64,000 nucleotides of DNA, taken from Desulfobacterales bacterium. Lineage in GTDB: Bacteria > Desulfobacterota > Desulfobacteria > Desulfobacterales > JAFDDL01. Position 1 is the stretch's first letter; each line of letters begins with the position of its first letter. The stretch covers positions 157,838 through 221,837 of the forward strand of contig JAVEYW010000001.1 of the NCBI GenBank assembly GCA_034003325.1, in the 5' to 3' direction. A program made the position numbers and the translations under genes. Of this stretch, positions 26,149 to 33,733 are shown one piece after another. The notes beneath the pieces are model-generated. The model did not search any database. It was not told the DNA's origin and was given only the letters and a program-made list of their open reading frames with translations.

Positions 26149-27323
26149 TGGAACGCGCCGTCATTCATCTCAATGTGGCCGACTTTGCCGTGGCCGTCGA
26201 GCGGGTCATCGACCCGCGACTTTGCGGGCGGCCCGTGATCATCGCGCCGGCCGGCGCTGCCAGGGGCGCAGTATACGACATGAGCCAGGAAGCGTATCTG
26301 GCGGGCGTCCGAAAAAAAATGCCGCTGCAAACCGCCTTGCGGCGTTGCCGCGAGGCCCGGGTGCTTTCGCCTCATCCCGAACGCTACACTCAGGCCATGA
26401 GGGATCTTTTAAAAGAGGCCCTGCCCTACTCGCCGCTCATTGAACCGGGAGAAAACGACGGGCATCTGTTTATGGAGGCTACCGGCACGCGGCGGCTTTT
26501 TGGTCCGCCCATTGACCTGGCCTGGCGGCTTCACCGCCGGGTAAAAACCGCGTTGGGCTTAACCCCCATCTGGTCCGTCGCCCCCAACAAGCTCGTGGCC
26601 AAGGTAGCGACAAGACTCGTTAAACCCACTGGGGAATATATCGTAGGCGCAGGCGAAGAAGCCTCTTTTTTGGCGCCGTTGCCCCTTTATCTTCTCCCGG
26701 GCATGGAAAAAGCGGACCTGATGCAGCTTTCCGCCCTGAATTTAAACCGTTCTCACCAGGTGGCCGCGCTGACAACCGAACAGCTTCAAGTGCCTTTCGG
26801 CACCAGAGCCGGGTTTATTCATGACACGGTACGGGGAATCGATGCGTCTCCGGTTCGGGCCTTCGGCAAAAACCCGCCCCGGGTCATGTGCGCACACACC
26901 TTTGATACCGATACCCATCAGTCGGACATTCTTCTCGATACGCTCTATGCGCTGGTGGAACGAGCTGGCAGCGCCTTGCGGAATCGCAGGCTGGCTGCCC
27001 GGCGCGTCGGCGTCTTCCTCGATTACACCGACGGCGTGCAATGCATCCGCTCCGCTGCCATTCGACCCGCATCCGCCAACGACATCATGCTGTTCGAATC
27101 CGCCCGCGCCGCCTTTACAATTGCCCGGCATCGACGGGTACGTATTCGGCACTTGCAACTGGTCTGCGACCGGCTGACCTTCCCACCAGCCCAGCTTTTC
27201 CTTTTTGCCGAAGATCGCGCCATCGAACAAAAACGCACGGCGCTCGTAACCGCCCTGGACAGCGTTCGAAACCGTTTCGGCACCGATGCCATTCGGTTTG
27301 CCCGCTCCCGGACACCCCAATGA
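26148..27323 (+). CDS. imuB: ImuB-like inactive Y-family polymerase
   Basis: A 391 aa Y-family polymerase homologue. The catalytic carboxylates are not conserved: the DxD of active DinB is replaced in HLNVADFAVAVE, and the SxDE motif reads GENDGHLFMEATG. This is the hallmark of ImuB, a non-catalytic hub of the mutasome. A clamp-binding motif QLFLF is visible at residues 349-353. ATG 26148 overlaps the DUF72 stop; the end overlaps dnaE2 (ATGA). Longer upstream readings of this frame run antisense to nothing and are out-of-frame through DUF72, so they were discarded. Confidence 0.85.
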   Translation: MERAVIHLNVADFAVAVERVIDPRLCGRPVIIAPAGAARGAVYDMSQEAYLAGVRKKMPLQTALRRCREARVLSPHPERYTQAMRDLLKEALPYSPLIEPGENDGHLFMEATGTRRLFGPPIDLAWRLHRRVKTALGLTPIWSVAPNKLVAKVATRLVKPTGEYIVGAGEEASFLAPLPLYLLPGMEKADLMQLSALNLNRSHQVAALTTEQLQVPFGTRAGFIHDTVRGIDASPVRAFGKNPPRVMCAHTFDTDTHQSDILLDTLYALVERAGSALRNRRLAARRVGVFLDYTDGVQCIRSAAIRPASANDIMLFESARAAFTIARHRRVRIRHLQLVCDRLTFPPAQLFLFAEDRAIEQKRTALVTALDSVRNRFGTDAIRFARSRTPQ

Positions 27324-30300
27324 AGGCGACACCCCCTATCACTCCGTTCATCACCCGCTCGTACTATTCTCTCATGTGGGGAACCCGCTCGCCTGCGGCC
27401 CTGTGCCGGGCAGCCAAAACATTGGGCTATCAAAAAATCGCCCTGACGGACACGGACAACCTGTACGGGTTGTGGCCGTTTCTTTCGGCATGCGCGCAAG
27501 AAGGGCTGACACCCATTATCGGCGCGGAATTGACCGATCCTGAAAACGGGCAACGGGCCGTTTGCCTGGTGGAAAATGAAACCGGCTATCAGAACCTTTG
27601 CCGGCTGATCACCCGCCGCCATGCGCACGCCAACACGCCGTTTCATCTGAAAGAAGCGGGAATGTCCCATGCCGGGGGCATCGTTTTTCTGACGCAATCC
27701 GAAGCCTTGCTGACGGCCTGGCACGATGACGGGGTAACCACAGCCGCCGTCGTGTCGATACGGCCGCAAAGCCGCGCATTCGGGCTGAAACAAACCGCGC
27801 ACAGGCTGGGCGTGCCCTTGGTGGCCGCACCCGGAAGCTATTTTATAGCGCCCGAAGAATTTTCCACGCACCAGGTGCTTCGGGCCATCGACACCAACAA
27901 CACGATAGATCGCCTCACCGTCGAAACCACCGCTCCCGCCGACGCCTGGCTGGCAGGACCCGCCAAGTACGCACATCGCTTTAACCTCTGGCCCGACGCC
28001 ATTCAGGCCGCAACGCTCTTGGCGGAACGATTCCATTTTACCGGTCCGAAATTCGGTGCCGTGCTGCCGCCGTGGCGCGATGATTCAGGAAGGGCCGCCC
28101 GGGAAGTGCTGCGGGAAGCCGCCTATGCCGGCGCGCAACAGCGCTATGGGCACGATTTGACCGAGCCCGTGGTGGACCGCCTGGAAGAAGAGCTTCGCAT
28201 CATCGATTCCATGGGGTTTTCAAGCTATTTTCTCGTGGTCCGGGATATTGTCCAAAGGAGCCCCCGCACCTGCGGCCGGGGCAGCGGCGCGGCCTCGCTC
28301 GTGGCGTATTGCCTTTTCATTACCCATGTCTGCCCCATTCGGCACAACCTCTATTTTGCCCGGTTTTTAAATCCGGGCCGAACGGATCCGCCCGATATCG
28401 ACGTGGATTTCGCCTGGGACGAACGTGATGAGGTGCTAAGCGATGTTCTGAAGCAGTATGCGGGCCACGCCGCCATGGTCTGCAATCATGTGGCGTTTCA
28501 ACCCCGCATGGCGGTTCGGGAAGTGGCCAAGGTCTATGGTCTTGGCGATGCGGAACTCAGCCGAATATCCAAAAAGCTGCCCTGGTTCTGGAAACTGGCC
28601 GATGCGGACACGGATCTTCTGGCCCGGTTAAAGGCGCTGCCCCGTCTCAAAGACTGTGAATTTCCGCCGCCATGGCCCGAAATAATGAGATTTTCCCAGC
28701 AGATCATCGGGCTGCCCCGGTACTTATCCGTACATCCGGGCGGCGTCGTCATCACGCCCGGCCCGATTGAGGATTACGTTCCGGTGCAAACCGCCCCCAA
28801 GGGCGTTCCCATTCTGCAATGGGAAAAAGACGGCACTGAAACCGCGGGCCTCGTCAAAATCGATCTTCTGGGAAACCGAAGCCTCGGGGTCATTCGGGAT
28901 GCGATCGTCAATCTTCGCGCAAACGGGGCATCCTTGAATGAAATGCGCTGGGTGCCGGAAGAGGATGCCGCCACGCAGGCCACCGTGGCAAAGGGAAACA
29001 CCATGGGCTGCTTTTATATCGAAAGCCCGGCCACGCGCCTCTTACAACAAAAAGCGGGAAAGGGCGATTTTGAACACCTGGTCATTCACAGCAGTATCAT
29101 TCGCCCGGCGGCCAATGCGTATATTCAAGAATATGTGCGACGGCTTCGCGGCGGCGCCTGGAATCCGATTCACCCGCTTTTGGCCGATGTGCTCGATGAG
29201 ACCTACGGCATTATGGTCTACCAGGAGGATGTTTCCAGGGCGGCCGTGGCCCTGGCCGGCTTTTCGGACGTGGATGCGGACGGGTTGCGAAAAATCATGT
29301 CCAAAAAAGACAAGGCCCGTCGGCTTCAGGACTATCACGAAAAATTCACGGCCGGCGCCCGCGAGCGCGGCGTAACGGACAAACAGATTCAGTCCGTTTG
29401 GGACATGATGATGAGCTTTAGCGGGTATTCCTTCTGCAAGCCCCACAGCGCCTCTTACGCCCGCGTGTCCTTTCAGGCCGCCTGGCTCAAAACCCACTTT
29501 CCGGCCGAATTCATGGCCGCGGTCATCAGCAACCAGGGCGGATTTTATTCTTCCTTTGCCTATGTCTCCGAAGCCCGGAGGCTGGGGCTTACCCTTCTGC
29601 CGCCGAATGTCAACCAAAGCGGCATTCGTTGGTGCGGCCGGAAAAACACCCTTCGCGTGGGCCTTCTGTCGGTCAAGGGACTCACCCGTGACACCCTGGC
29701 ACGCATCCTGTCCGCGCGCCGGTCCGGCCCGTTTCAAACGCTTGAAGACTTTCTGCACCGCACCCGGCCGGATGCCGCAGAGGCGCTCGCCCTCATTCAA
29801 TGCGGCGCGCTGGATGCCTTTAACACCGACGACAACCGCGCCTCCCTGGTGTGGGCGCTGGCCCGCCATCGGGCGCTGCAACCGGCGCCGACCGCGCAAC
29901 GCCCCCTTTTTGACCGGAAAAGGCCCCTTGTCACACCGCCGCCCCTGCCGCCGGATGATGAACACGAGCGGCTTCGCAGGGAGTTTGCCGTATTGGGGTT
30001 TTTATGCGACCGGCATCCCATGACCCTTTATGCGGACAGCCTGAAAAAAAGACACGTGGTAAAAGCAGAAGCGATAGCCCATCATATCGGAAAACGAATT
30101 GAAATGGCCGCATGGCTCATCACCGGCAAGGTGGTTCACACCAAACACGGCGACCCCATGGAATTTCTCACCTTTGAAGATGACACCGGATTGGTTGAAA
30201 CCACCTTTTTCCCGAAAACCTACGAGAAGTTCTGCCACATGATCGACCCGAACCGGCCGTATCTGATTTGCGGGAAAGTGGAAGAAAACTGGGGGGCATT

Positions 30301-30343
30301 GACGATCACCGTGGACAATGCCGTTCCCCTAACGAAATGCTGA
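27320..30343 (+). CDS. dnaE2: Error-prone DNA polymerase DnaE2
   Basis: A 1007 aa C-family polymerase. Seen: an N-terminal PHP domain with the metal motif lost (ITRSYYSLMWGT in place of H-x-H), catalytic aspartates in PDIDVDF (Asp359/Asp361) and KIDLLG (Asp515), the HhH segment, the FxxYSFCKPHSASYA motif and a C-terminal OB domain (WLITGKVVHTKHGDPMEFLTFED). These fit DnaE2, which copies damaged templates with ImuB. The length is within the DnaE2 range, shorter than replicative DnaE1. Start ATG 27320 overlaps the imuB stop. It ends inside the last codons of the convergent sirtuin gene. Confidence 0.93.
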   Translation: MKATPPITPFITRSYYSLMWGTRSPAALCRAAKTLGYQKIALTDTDNLYGLWPFLSACAQEGLTPIIGAELTDPENGQRAVCLVENETGYQNLCRLITRRHAHANTPFHLKEAGMSHAGGIVFLTQSEALLTAWHDDGVTTAAVVSIRPQSRAFGLKQTAHRLGVPLVAAPGSYFIAPEEFSTHQVLRAIDTNNTIDRLTVETTAPADAWLAGPAKYAHRFNLWPDAIQAATLLAERFHFTGPKFGAVLPPWRDDSGRAAREVLREAAYAGAQQRYGHDLTEPVVDRLEEELRIIDSMGFSSYFLVVRDIVQRSPRTCGRGSGAASLVAYCLFITHVCPIRHNLYFARFLNPGRTDPPDIDVDFAWDERDEVLSDVLKQYAGHAAMVCNHVAFQPRMAVREVAKVYGLGDAELSRISKKLPWFWKLADADTDLLARLKALPRLKDCEFPPPWPEIMRFSQQIIGLPRYLSVHPGGVVITPGPIEDYVPVQTAPKGVPILQWEKDGTETAGLVKIDLLGNRSLGVIRDAIVNLRANGASLNEMRWVPEEDAATQATVAKGNTMGCFYIESPATRLLQQKAGKGDFEHLVIHSSIIRPAANAYIQEYVRRLRGGAWNPIHPLLADVLDETYGIMVYQEDVSRAAVALAGFSDVDADGLRKIMSKKDKARRLQDYHEKFTAGARERGVTDKQIQSVWDMMMSFSGYSFCKPHSASYARVSFQAAWLKTHFPAEFMAAVISNQGGFYSSFAYVSEARRLGLTLLPPNVNQSGIRWCGRKNTLRVGLLSVKGLTRDTLARILSARRSGPFQTLEDFLHRTRPDAAEALALIQCGALDAFNTDDNRASLVWALARHRALQPAPTAQRPLFDRKRPLVTPPPLPPDDEHERLRREFAVLGFLCDRHPMTLYADSLKKRHVVKAEAIAHHIGKRIEMAAWLITGKVVHTKHGDPMEFLTFEDDTGLVETTFFPKTYEKFCHMIDPNRPYLICGKVEENWGALTITVDNAVPLTKC

Positions 30344-31129
30344 AATTTGTTCTACAATCATCGGCAGAATCTTTCCGGTTTTCCCCGGCAGAAAAAGATC
30401 ACATTTGGCGGTTAGGGCGCTTTCTTTCGGATTGATCTCAATGAGCTTGGCGCCGTTTTCCTTTGCGATAATCGGCAGCATGGCCGCGGGATATACCACG
30501 CCGGAGGTTCCCATGATGAGCATCAAGTCACACTTGCCCGCCTGCGCTACGGCCTGATCAAGCTGTTGAACCGCTTCGCCAAAACCGACAACATCCGGCC
30601 GCATTTTGCCCTTGCATTCACAGGGTGGCAGCAGCGGCATGAGCAAGTCCATTGAAAAATGTTTCATTTTCAATAAAATATCTTCCACGAACGCAAATAC
30701 TTCGTTTCGTGAAAACACCTGTTTTCGACCGCATTCAAGGCACCTGAATCGGAAGGCATTGCCGTGAAGCTCCAAAATATTCGCACCCCCTGCATCCTGA
30801 TACAAATTATCACCGTTTTGCGTAATGACGGACTTAAGATATCCTGCCTTTTCAAGCGTCGCCAGCGCGTGATGCCCCGGGTTGGGAGCGGCACTTTTAA
30901 AGGTTTTCAAGAGCGCTGAAAAGAGGTCATGGAATGCTTCCGGATGCCGCCTGAGAATTCCCATGATGCCGCCGGAAGCGCCTTCTGGATATCGATCCCA
31001 GAGTCCCCCCGGATCACGATAGGTGGATATGCCGCTTTCCTCGGACAGACCCGCGCCCGTAAAAGCGATCAGCCAATTAGAAGATTTCATCAATCTGGCA
31101 GCTTCGATTATTGCATCTGGCGCAACCAT
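30329..31129 (-). CDS. Sir2 family NAD-dependent protein deacylase
   Basis: A 266 aa sirtuin. Seen: the NAD-binding FTGAGLSEESGISTYRDP, the QNxD motif as TQNGDNLYQDAG (Gly in place of the usual Ile), the catalytic histidine in ELHGN, the structural zinc cysteines (CLECG and CECKG) and the GTSGVVYPAA motif. It would remove acyl groups from lysine with NAD as co-substrate. ATG 31129 lies behind AGGGGG; the frame stays open to 31324 without similarity. Its 3' end overlaps dnaE2 by 15 bases, tail to tail. Confidence 0.9.
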   Translation of the reverse strand: MVAPDAIIEAARLMKSSNWLIAFTGAGLSEESGISTYRDPGGLWDRYPEGASGGIMGILRRHPEAFHDLFSALLKTFKSAAPNPGHHALATLEKAGYLKSVITQNGDNLYQDAGGANILELHGNAFRFRCLECGRKQVFSRNEVFAFVEDILLKMKHFSMDLLMPLLPPCECKGKMRPDVVGFGEAVQQLDQAVAQAGKCDLMLIMGTSGVVYPAAMLPIIAKENGAKLIEINPKESALTAKCDLFLPGKTGKILPMIVEQISAFR

Positions 31130-31285
31130 TTTTTTGCCCCCTGTCATAAGCGTTAATAGGGGTTGATCCCTACCGCCACCCCCGGGATTCAAAGAAGCGG
31201 CCCATCGGATTGACCGATAAAACCATATTGGATCTGGTTTTGTCAACCGGTTACGGGCTGTTGTCCCGAATGATGGATGTCGCCA

Positions 31286-31315
31286 TTGACAAAGGGTGCC
31301 CCTCCTTTGTAGAGT
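31286..31315 (+). promoter_or_regulatory. Sigma-70-type promoter ahead of the cobalamin riboswitch
   Basis: TTGACA (31286-31291) is separated by 18 bases from TAGAGT (31310-31315). This gives a start site a few bases before the riboswitch aptamer and fits an RNA leader of about 260 bases. Confidence 0.6.
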
Positions 31316-31336
31316 TACCGACAATTGATATCATTC

Positions 31337-31500
31337 GAATGCGTCAGGGTAACGGAACACGGTGCCAGTCCGTGGCGGACCCGCCGCTGTAACCGGGGAC
31401 ACTGTTTGTCACAAGGCCACTCTTTTCGGGTTTATTCACGTTACGGAAAGGGGAAGGCGGCGGGCAGTGGGTGATCCGGAAGCCAGAAGACGACCTTGAC
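31337..31500 (+). promoter_or_regulatory. Cobalamin (AdoCbl/B12) riboswitch aptamer
   Basis: The segment contains the conserved blocks of the cobalamin aptamer in order: GGGTAACGGAACACGGTGCC, AGTCCGTGGCGGACCCGCCG followed by CTGTAA, then GGGGAAGGCGGCGGGCAGTG and the B12 box AGCCAGAAGACGACC. It is followed by an intrinsic terminator, so binding of cobalamin should stop transcription before the dehydrogenase gene. It accounts for most of the 455-base gap 31130-31584. Confidence 0.92.
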
Positions 31501-31521
31501 GCAGAGACGAAATCCGATGGC

Positions 31522-31573
31522 AAAGGGTTTCGGCAGCTTGACTTTGGCTGCTGAAACCCTTTTTCTTTTTTTT
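31522..31573 (+). terminator. Riboswitch expression-platform terminator
   Basis: A long stem (AAAGGGTTTCGGCAGC pairing with GCTGCTGAAACCCTTTT) with a 9-base loop is followed by a T-rich tract, TTTTTCTTTTTTTT. It lies just before the ribosome site (GGAGG) of the dehydrogenase gene. Confidence 0.9.
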
Positions 31574-31584
31574 GGGAGGATCAC

Positions 31585-32559
31585 ATGGCGACAAAATGCA
31601 TTCTTGTTCCGGAGATCGGCCGTTTTGAGTGGACCCGTAAAGAGCTGCGCCCGTTATACGATGACGAGGTACTGGTGCGGGTAGAGGTAACCGGGCTATG
31701 CCGCACCGATTTGAAAATTATCCGGCACGGCCACCGGGATCTGGTGCTGCCGCGTATTCCCGGTGAAGAGGTGGTGGGCAACATTATCGCCAAGGGAAAT
31801 GCGGTCACCGGATTTAGTTTGGGGGACCGGGTTTATGTCTATCCCGGTGTGTGGTGCGGCCGCTGCCCGGCGTGCATGCGGGGAGCGGAAAACCTATGCC
31901 GCGGCATGCAGATCATGGGCTTCCACCGGGACGGCGGATTCGCCGGTGAGGTGATCGCCCCGGCCCGGAGTCTGATTGCCGTCCCCCGGCAGCTCGACCC
32001 GGATACGGCCGTTCTGGCCGAACCCCTCTCGTGCTGTCTCAATGCCCTTGAATTGGGGCGCGTTCAGAAAGGGGATCTGGTGGGGATCTGGGGGGCCGGC
32101 CCGGCCGGACTGCTGCTGGCCCGGGCCGCCAGAGCCTTGGGCGCACAGGCCGTCAACATCGAACCGGACCCACGTCGCCGGGCCTTTGCCGAAGGTATCG
32201 CCCGCACGGATCAGCCATTCGATCTTTGCGTCGTTGCAGTGGGCGATTCCGGGGCTTACCGGGACGCTATGGCTCACCTGGCCCCCAGGGGGCGGCTGGT
32301 GGTTTTTTCCGGGCTGCTGCCCGATGACGACAAGATCATGCTGAGTTTCAACCAGTTGCACTATTACGAACAGACCCTGGTGGGGGCCTACGGGTGCGCC
32401 TACCGCCATGGGGTTCAGGCGTTAGCGTGGTTAGCCGACGGCACAGTGGCGGTGGCGGACATGATTTCCCACCGCCTGCCGCTATCCCGACTGGAAACCG
32501 CGCTCCAGTTGGTTGAACAACGCCAAAGCATTAAAATACTGCTCTACCCGGACCATTAA
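31585..32559 (+). CDS. Zinc-type MDR dehydrogenase under B12 riboswitch control
   Basis: A 324 aa medium-chain dehydrogenase/reductase. Seen: catalytic zinc cysteine in TGLCRTDLK, the usual GHE zinc motif altered to PGEEVVG (His replaced by Glu), the structural zinc cysteines CGRCPACMRGAENLC, and a Rossmann motif GIWGAGPAGLLLARAA for NAD(P). The substrate is unknown. It is the first gene after a cobalamin riboswitch and is followed 11 bases later by a TrpD-like transferase, so it is expected to be made when cobalamin is scarce. A role in making a cobalamin side-chain precursor or in a B12-sparing reaction is possible but inferred. Confidence 0.85.
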   Translation: MATKCILVPEIGRFEWTRKELRPLYDDEVLVRVEVTGLCRTDLKIIRHGHRDLVLPRIPGEEVVGNIIAKGNAVTGFSLGDRVYVYPGVWCGRCPACMRGAENLCRGMQIMGFHRDGGFAGEVIAPARSLIAVPRQLDPDTAVLAEPLSCCLNALELGRVQKGDLVGIWGAGPAGLLLARAARALGAQAVNIEPDPRRRAFAEGIARTDQPFDLCVVAVGDSGAYRDAMAHLAPRGRLVVFSGLLPDDDKIMLSFNQLHYYEQTLVGAYGCAYRHGVQALAWLADGTVAVADMISHRLPLSRLETALQLVEQRQSIKILLYPDH

Positions 32560-32570
32560 CGGAGGCGGAA

Positions 32571-33719
32571 ATGTCATATCATGAATCGGCACTGCGTGAA
32601 TTCGGCCAACACATTCAACGGCTGATTGAAAAGCAGAATCTTTCCAGGAAAACCTGTTATGCCATGTGCCAACAGATGATGGAAAACAGCCAACCCGATC
32701 TGCATCAAGGCGCCTTTCTGGCTGCCCTGGCAGCCAAGGGTGAAACCAGTGAAGAGATTGCAGGCGTCTGGGAGGCCATTGTGGCGCTGGACACCTGCAA
32801 AATCGAAATTGAGCCTGACAAACCGCTGGTTGAAAACTCCGGCACCGGCATGGACGCGCTCAAAACCTTTAACGTCAGTACGGCGGCAGCGGTGGTGGCT
32901 GCAGCCGGCGGCGTCCGCATGGCAAGGCATGGGGCCAGGGCACTGACCTCCACATGCGGAACGGTCGACATTCTGGATGCGCTGGGTATCAATGTGGAGT
33001 GCTCCGTCGAACATGTGGCCCAAAGCATTGCCCGGACCGGCATCGGTCTGTTCAACGGCATGAGCCCCAGAATTCACCCCCGTGCCCTTTTTCGAATCCT
33101 GAGCCAGATCCGCTTCGGCTCCACCCTGAACATCGCGGCCTCGCTGGCCAGCCCCTGCCGCCCCACCCATGGCCTGCGCGGTGTTTACGCGGAACCCGTC
33201 ATGGACAAGGTAGCGCAAATCATGCAGGCCATCGGCTATCAACGCGCCATGGTGGTACACGGCTATGATGGCGAGAGCCAAAAGGGGATGGATGAAATCT
33301 CCACCCTGGGCGAAACCGCTGTTCAGGAATTTTTCCCCAACGGCGCGCGCGAATCCTATCGAATAACGCCCGAGGATCTGGGGCTGAAGAAAAGCAGCTA
33401 CGAAAAAGTGGCGGCGCTGGGCAAGGTGGATCAAGAAGCGGTGCGCTTGATGCAGGTGGTCGCCGGCATGGATCATTCGGCCTGTATCGATCTGGTCTGC
33501 GCCAATGCCGGGGCGATCCTCTATCTGGCAGGCCGGGCAGCCGACCTGCCGTCCGGGGTCTCGGCCGGCAGGGAGTTAATCCTCAGCGGCCGCGCATTTG
33601 AAAAGCTGTGCCAGTGGGTGACCACGCAATGCGATGACCAGGGGGTCGGCCTGCAACGGTTTACCGCCGTTGCCGTCCGCGCCGGTCTGCATCAGGAAGC
33701 ATTGACCTGCACAGGGTGA
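32571..33719 (+). CDS. TrpD-like phosphoribosyltransferase under B12 riboswitch control
   Basis: A 382 aa protein of the anthranilate/nucleoside phosphoribosyltransferase family III. Seen: an N-terminal helical domain (about residues 1-75), the PRPP-binding loop altered from GTGGD to NSGTGMDALKTFNVSTA, MARHGARALTSTCGTVDIL (family KHGN replaced), HPRALFRILSQIRFG, VVHGYDGESQKGMDEIS (the metal-binding Asp-Glu kept). The changes argue against ordinary tryptophan synthesis, and no trp genes are near. ATG 32571 follows GGAGGCGG. Position after the cobalamin riboswitch suggests a link to cobamide metabolism, perhaps base activation; this is inference. Confidence 0.8.
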   Translation: MSYHESALREFGQHIQRLIEKQNLSRKTCYAMCQQMMENSQPDLHQGAFLAALAAKGETSEEIAGVWEAIVALDTCKIEIEPDKPLVENSGTGMDALKTFNVSTAAAVVAAAGGVRMARHGARALTSTCGTVDILDALGINVECSVEHVAQSIARTGIGLFNGMSPRIHPRALFRILSQIRFGSTLNIAASLASPCRPTHGLRGVYAEPVMDKVAQIMQAIGYQRAMVVHGYDGESQKGMDEISTLGETAVQEFFPNGARESYRITPEDLGLKKSSYEKVAALGKVDQEAVRLMQVVAGMDHSACIDLVCANAGAILYLAGRAADLPSGVSAGRELILSGRAFEKLCQWVTTQCDDQGVGLQRFTAVAVRAGLHQEALTCTG

Positions 33720-33733
33720 TGGGTGAAATCAAG

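Noticed and set aside
27041..27319. N-terminal extension of dnaE2 reaching to 27041
   Set aside because: It overlaps the 3' third of imuB in another frame, is low in complexity (His/Arg/Pro), and ATG 27320 gives the usual 4-base overlap.
29042..29965. 307-codon frame opposite dnaE2
   Set aside because: It lies fully inside the conserved polymerase gene on the other strand and has no family features.
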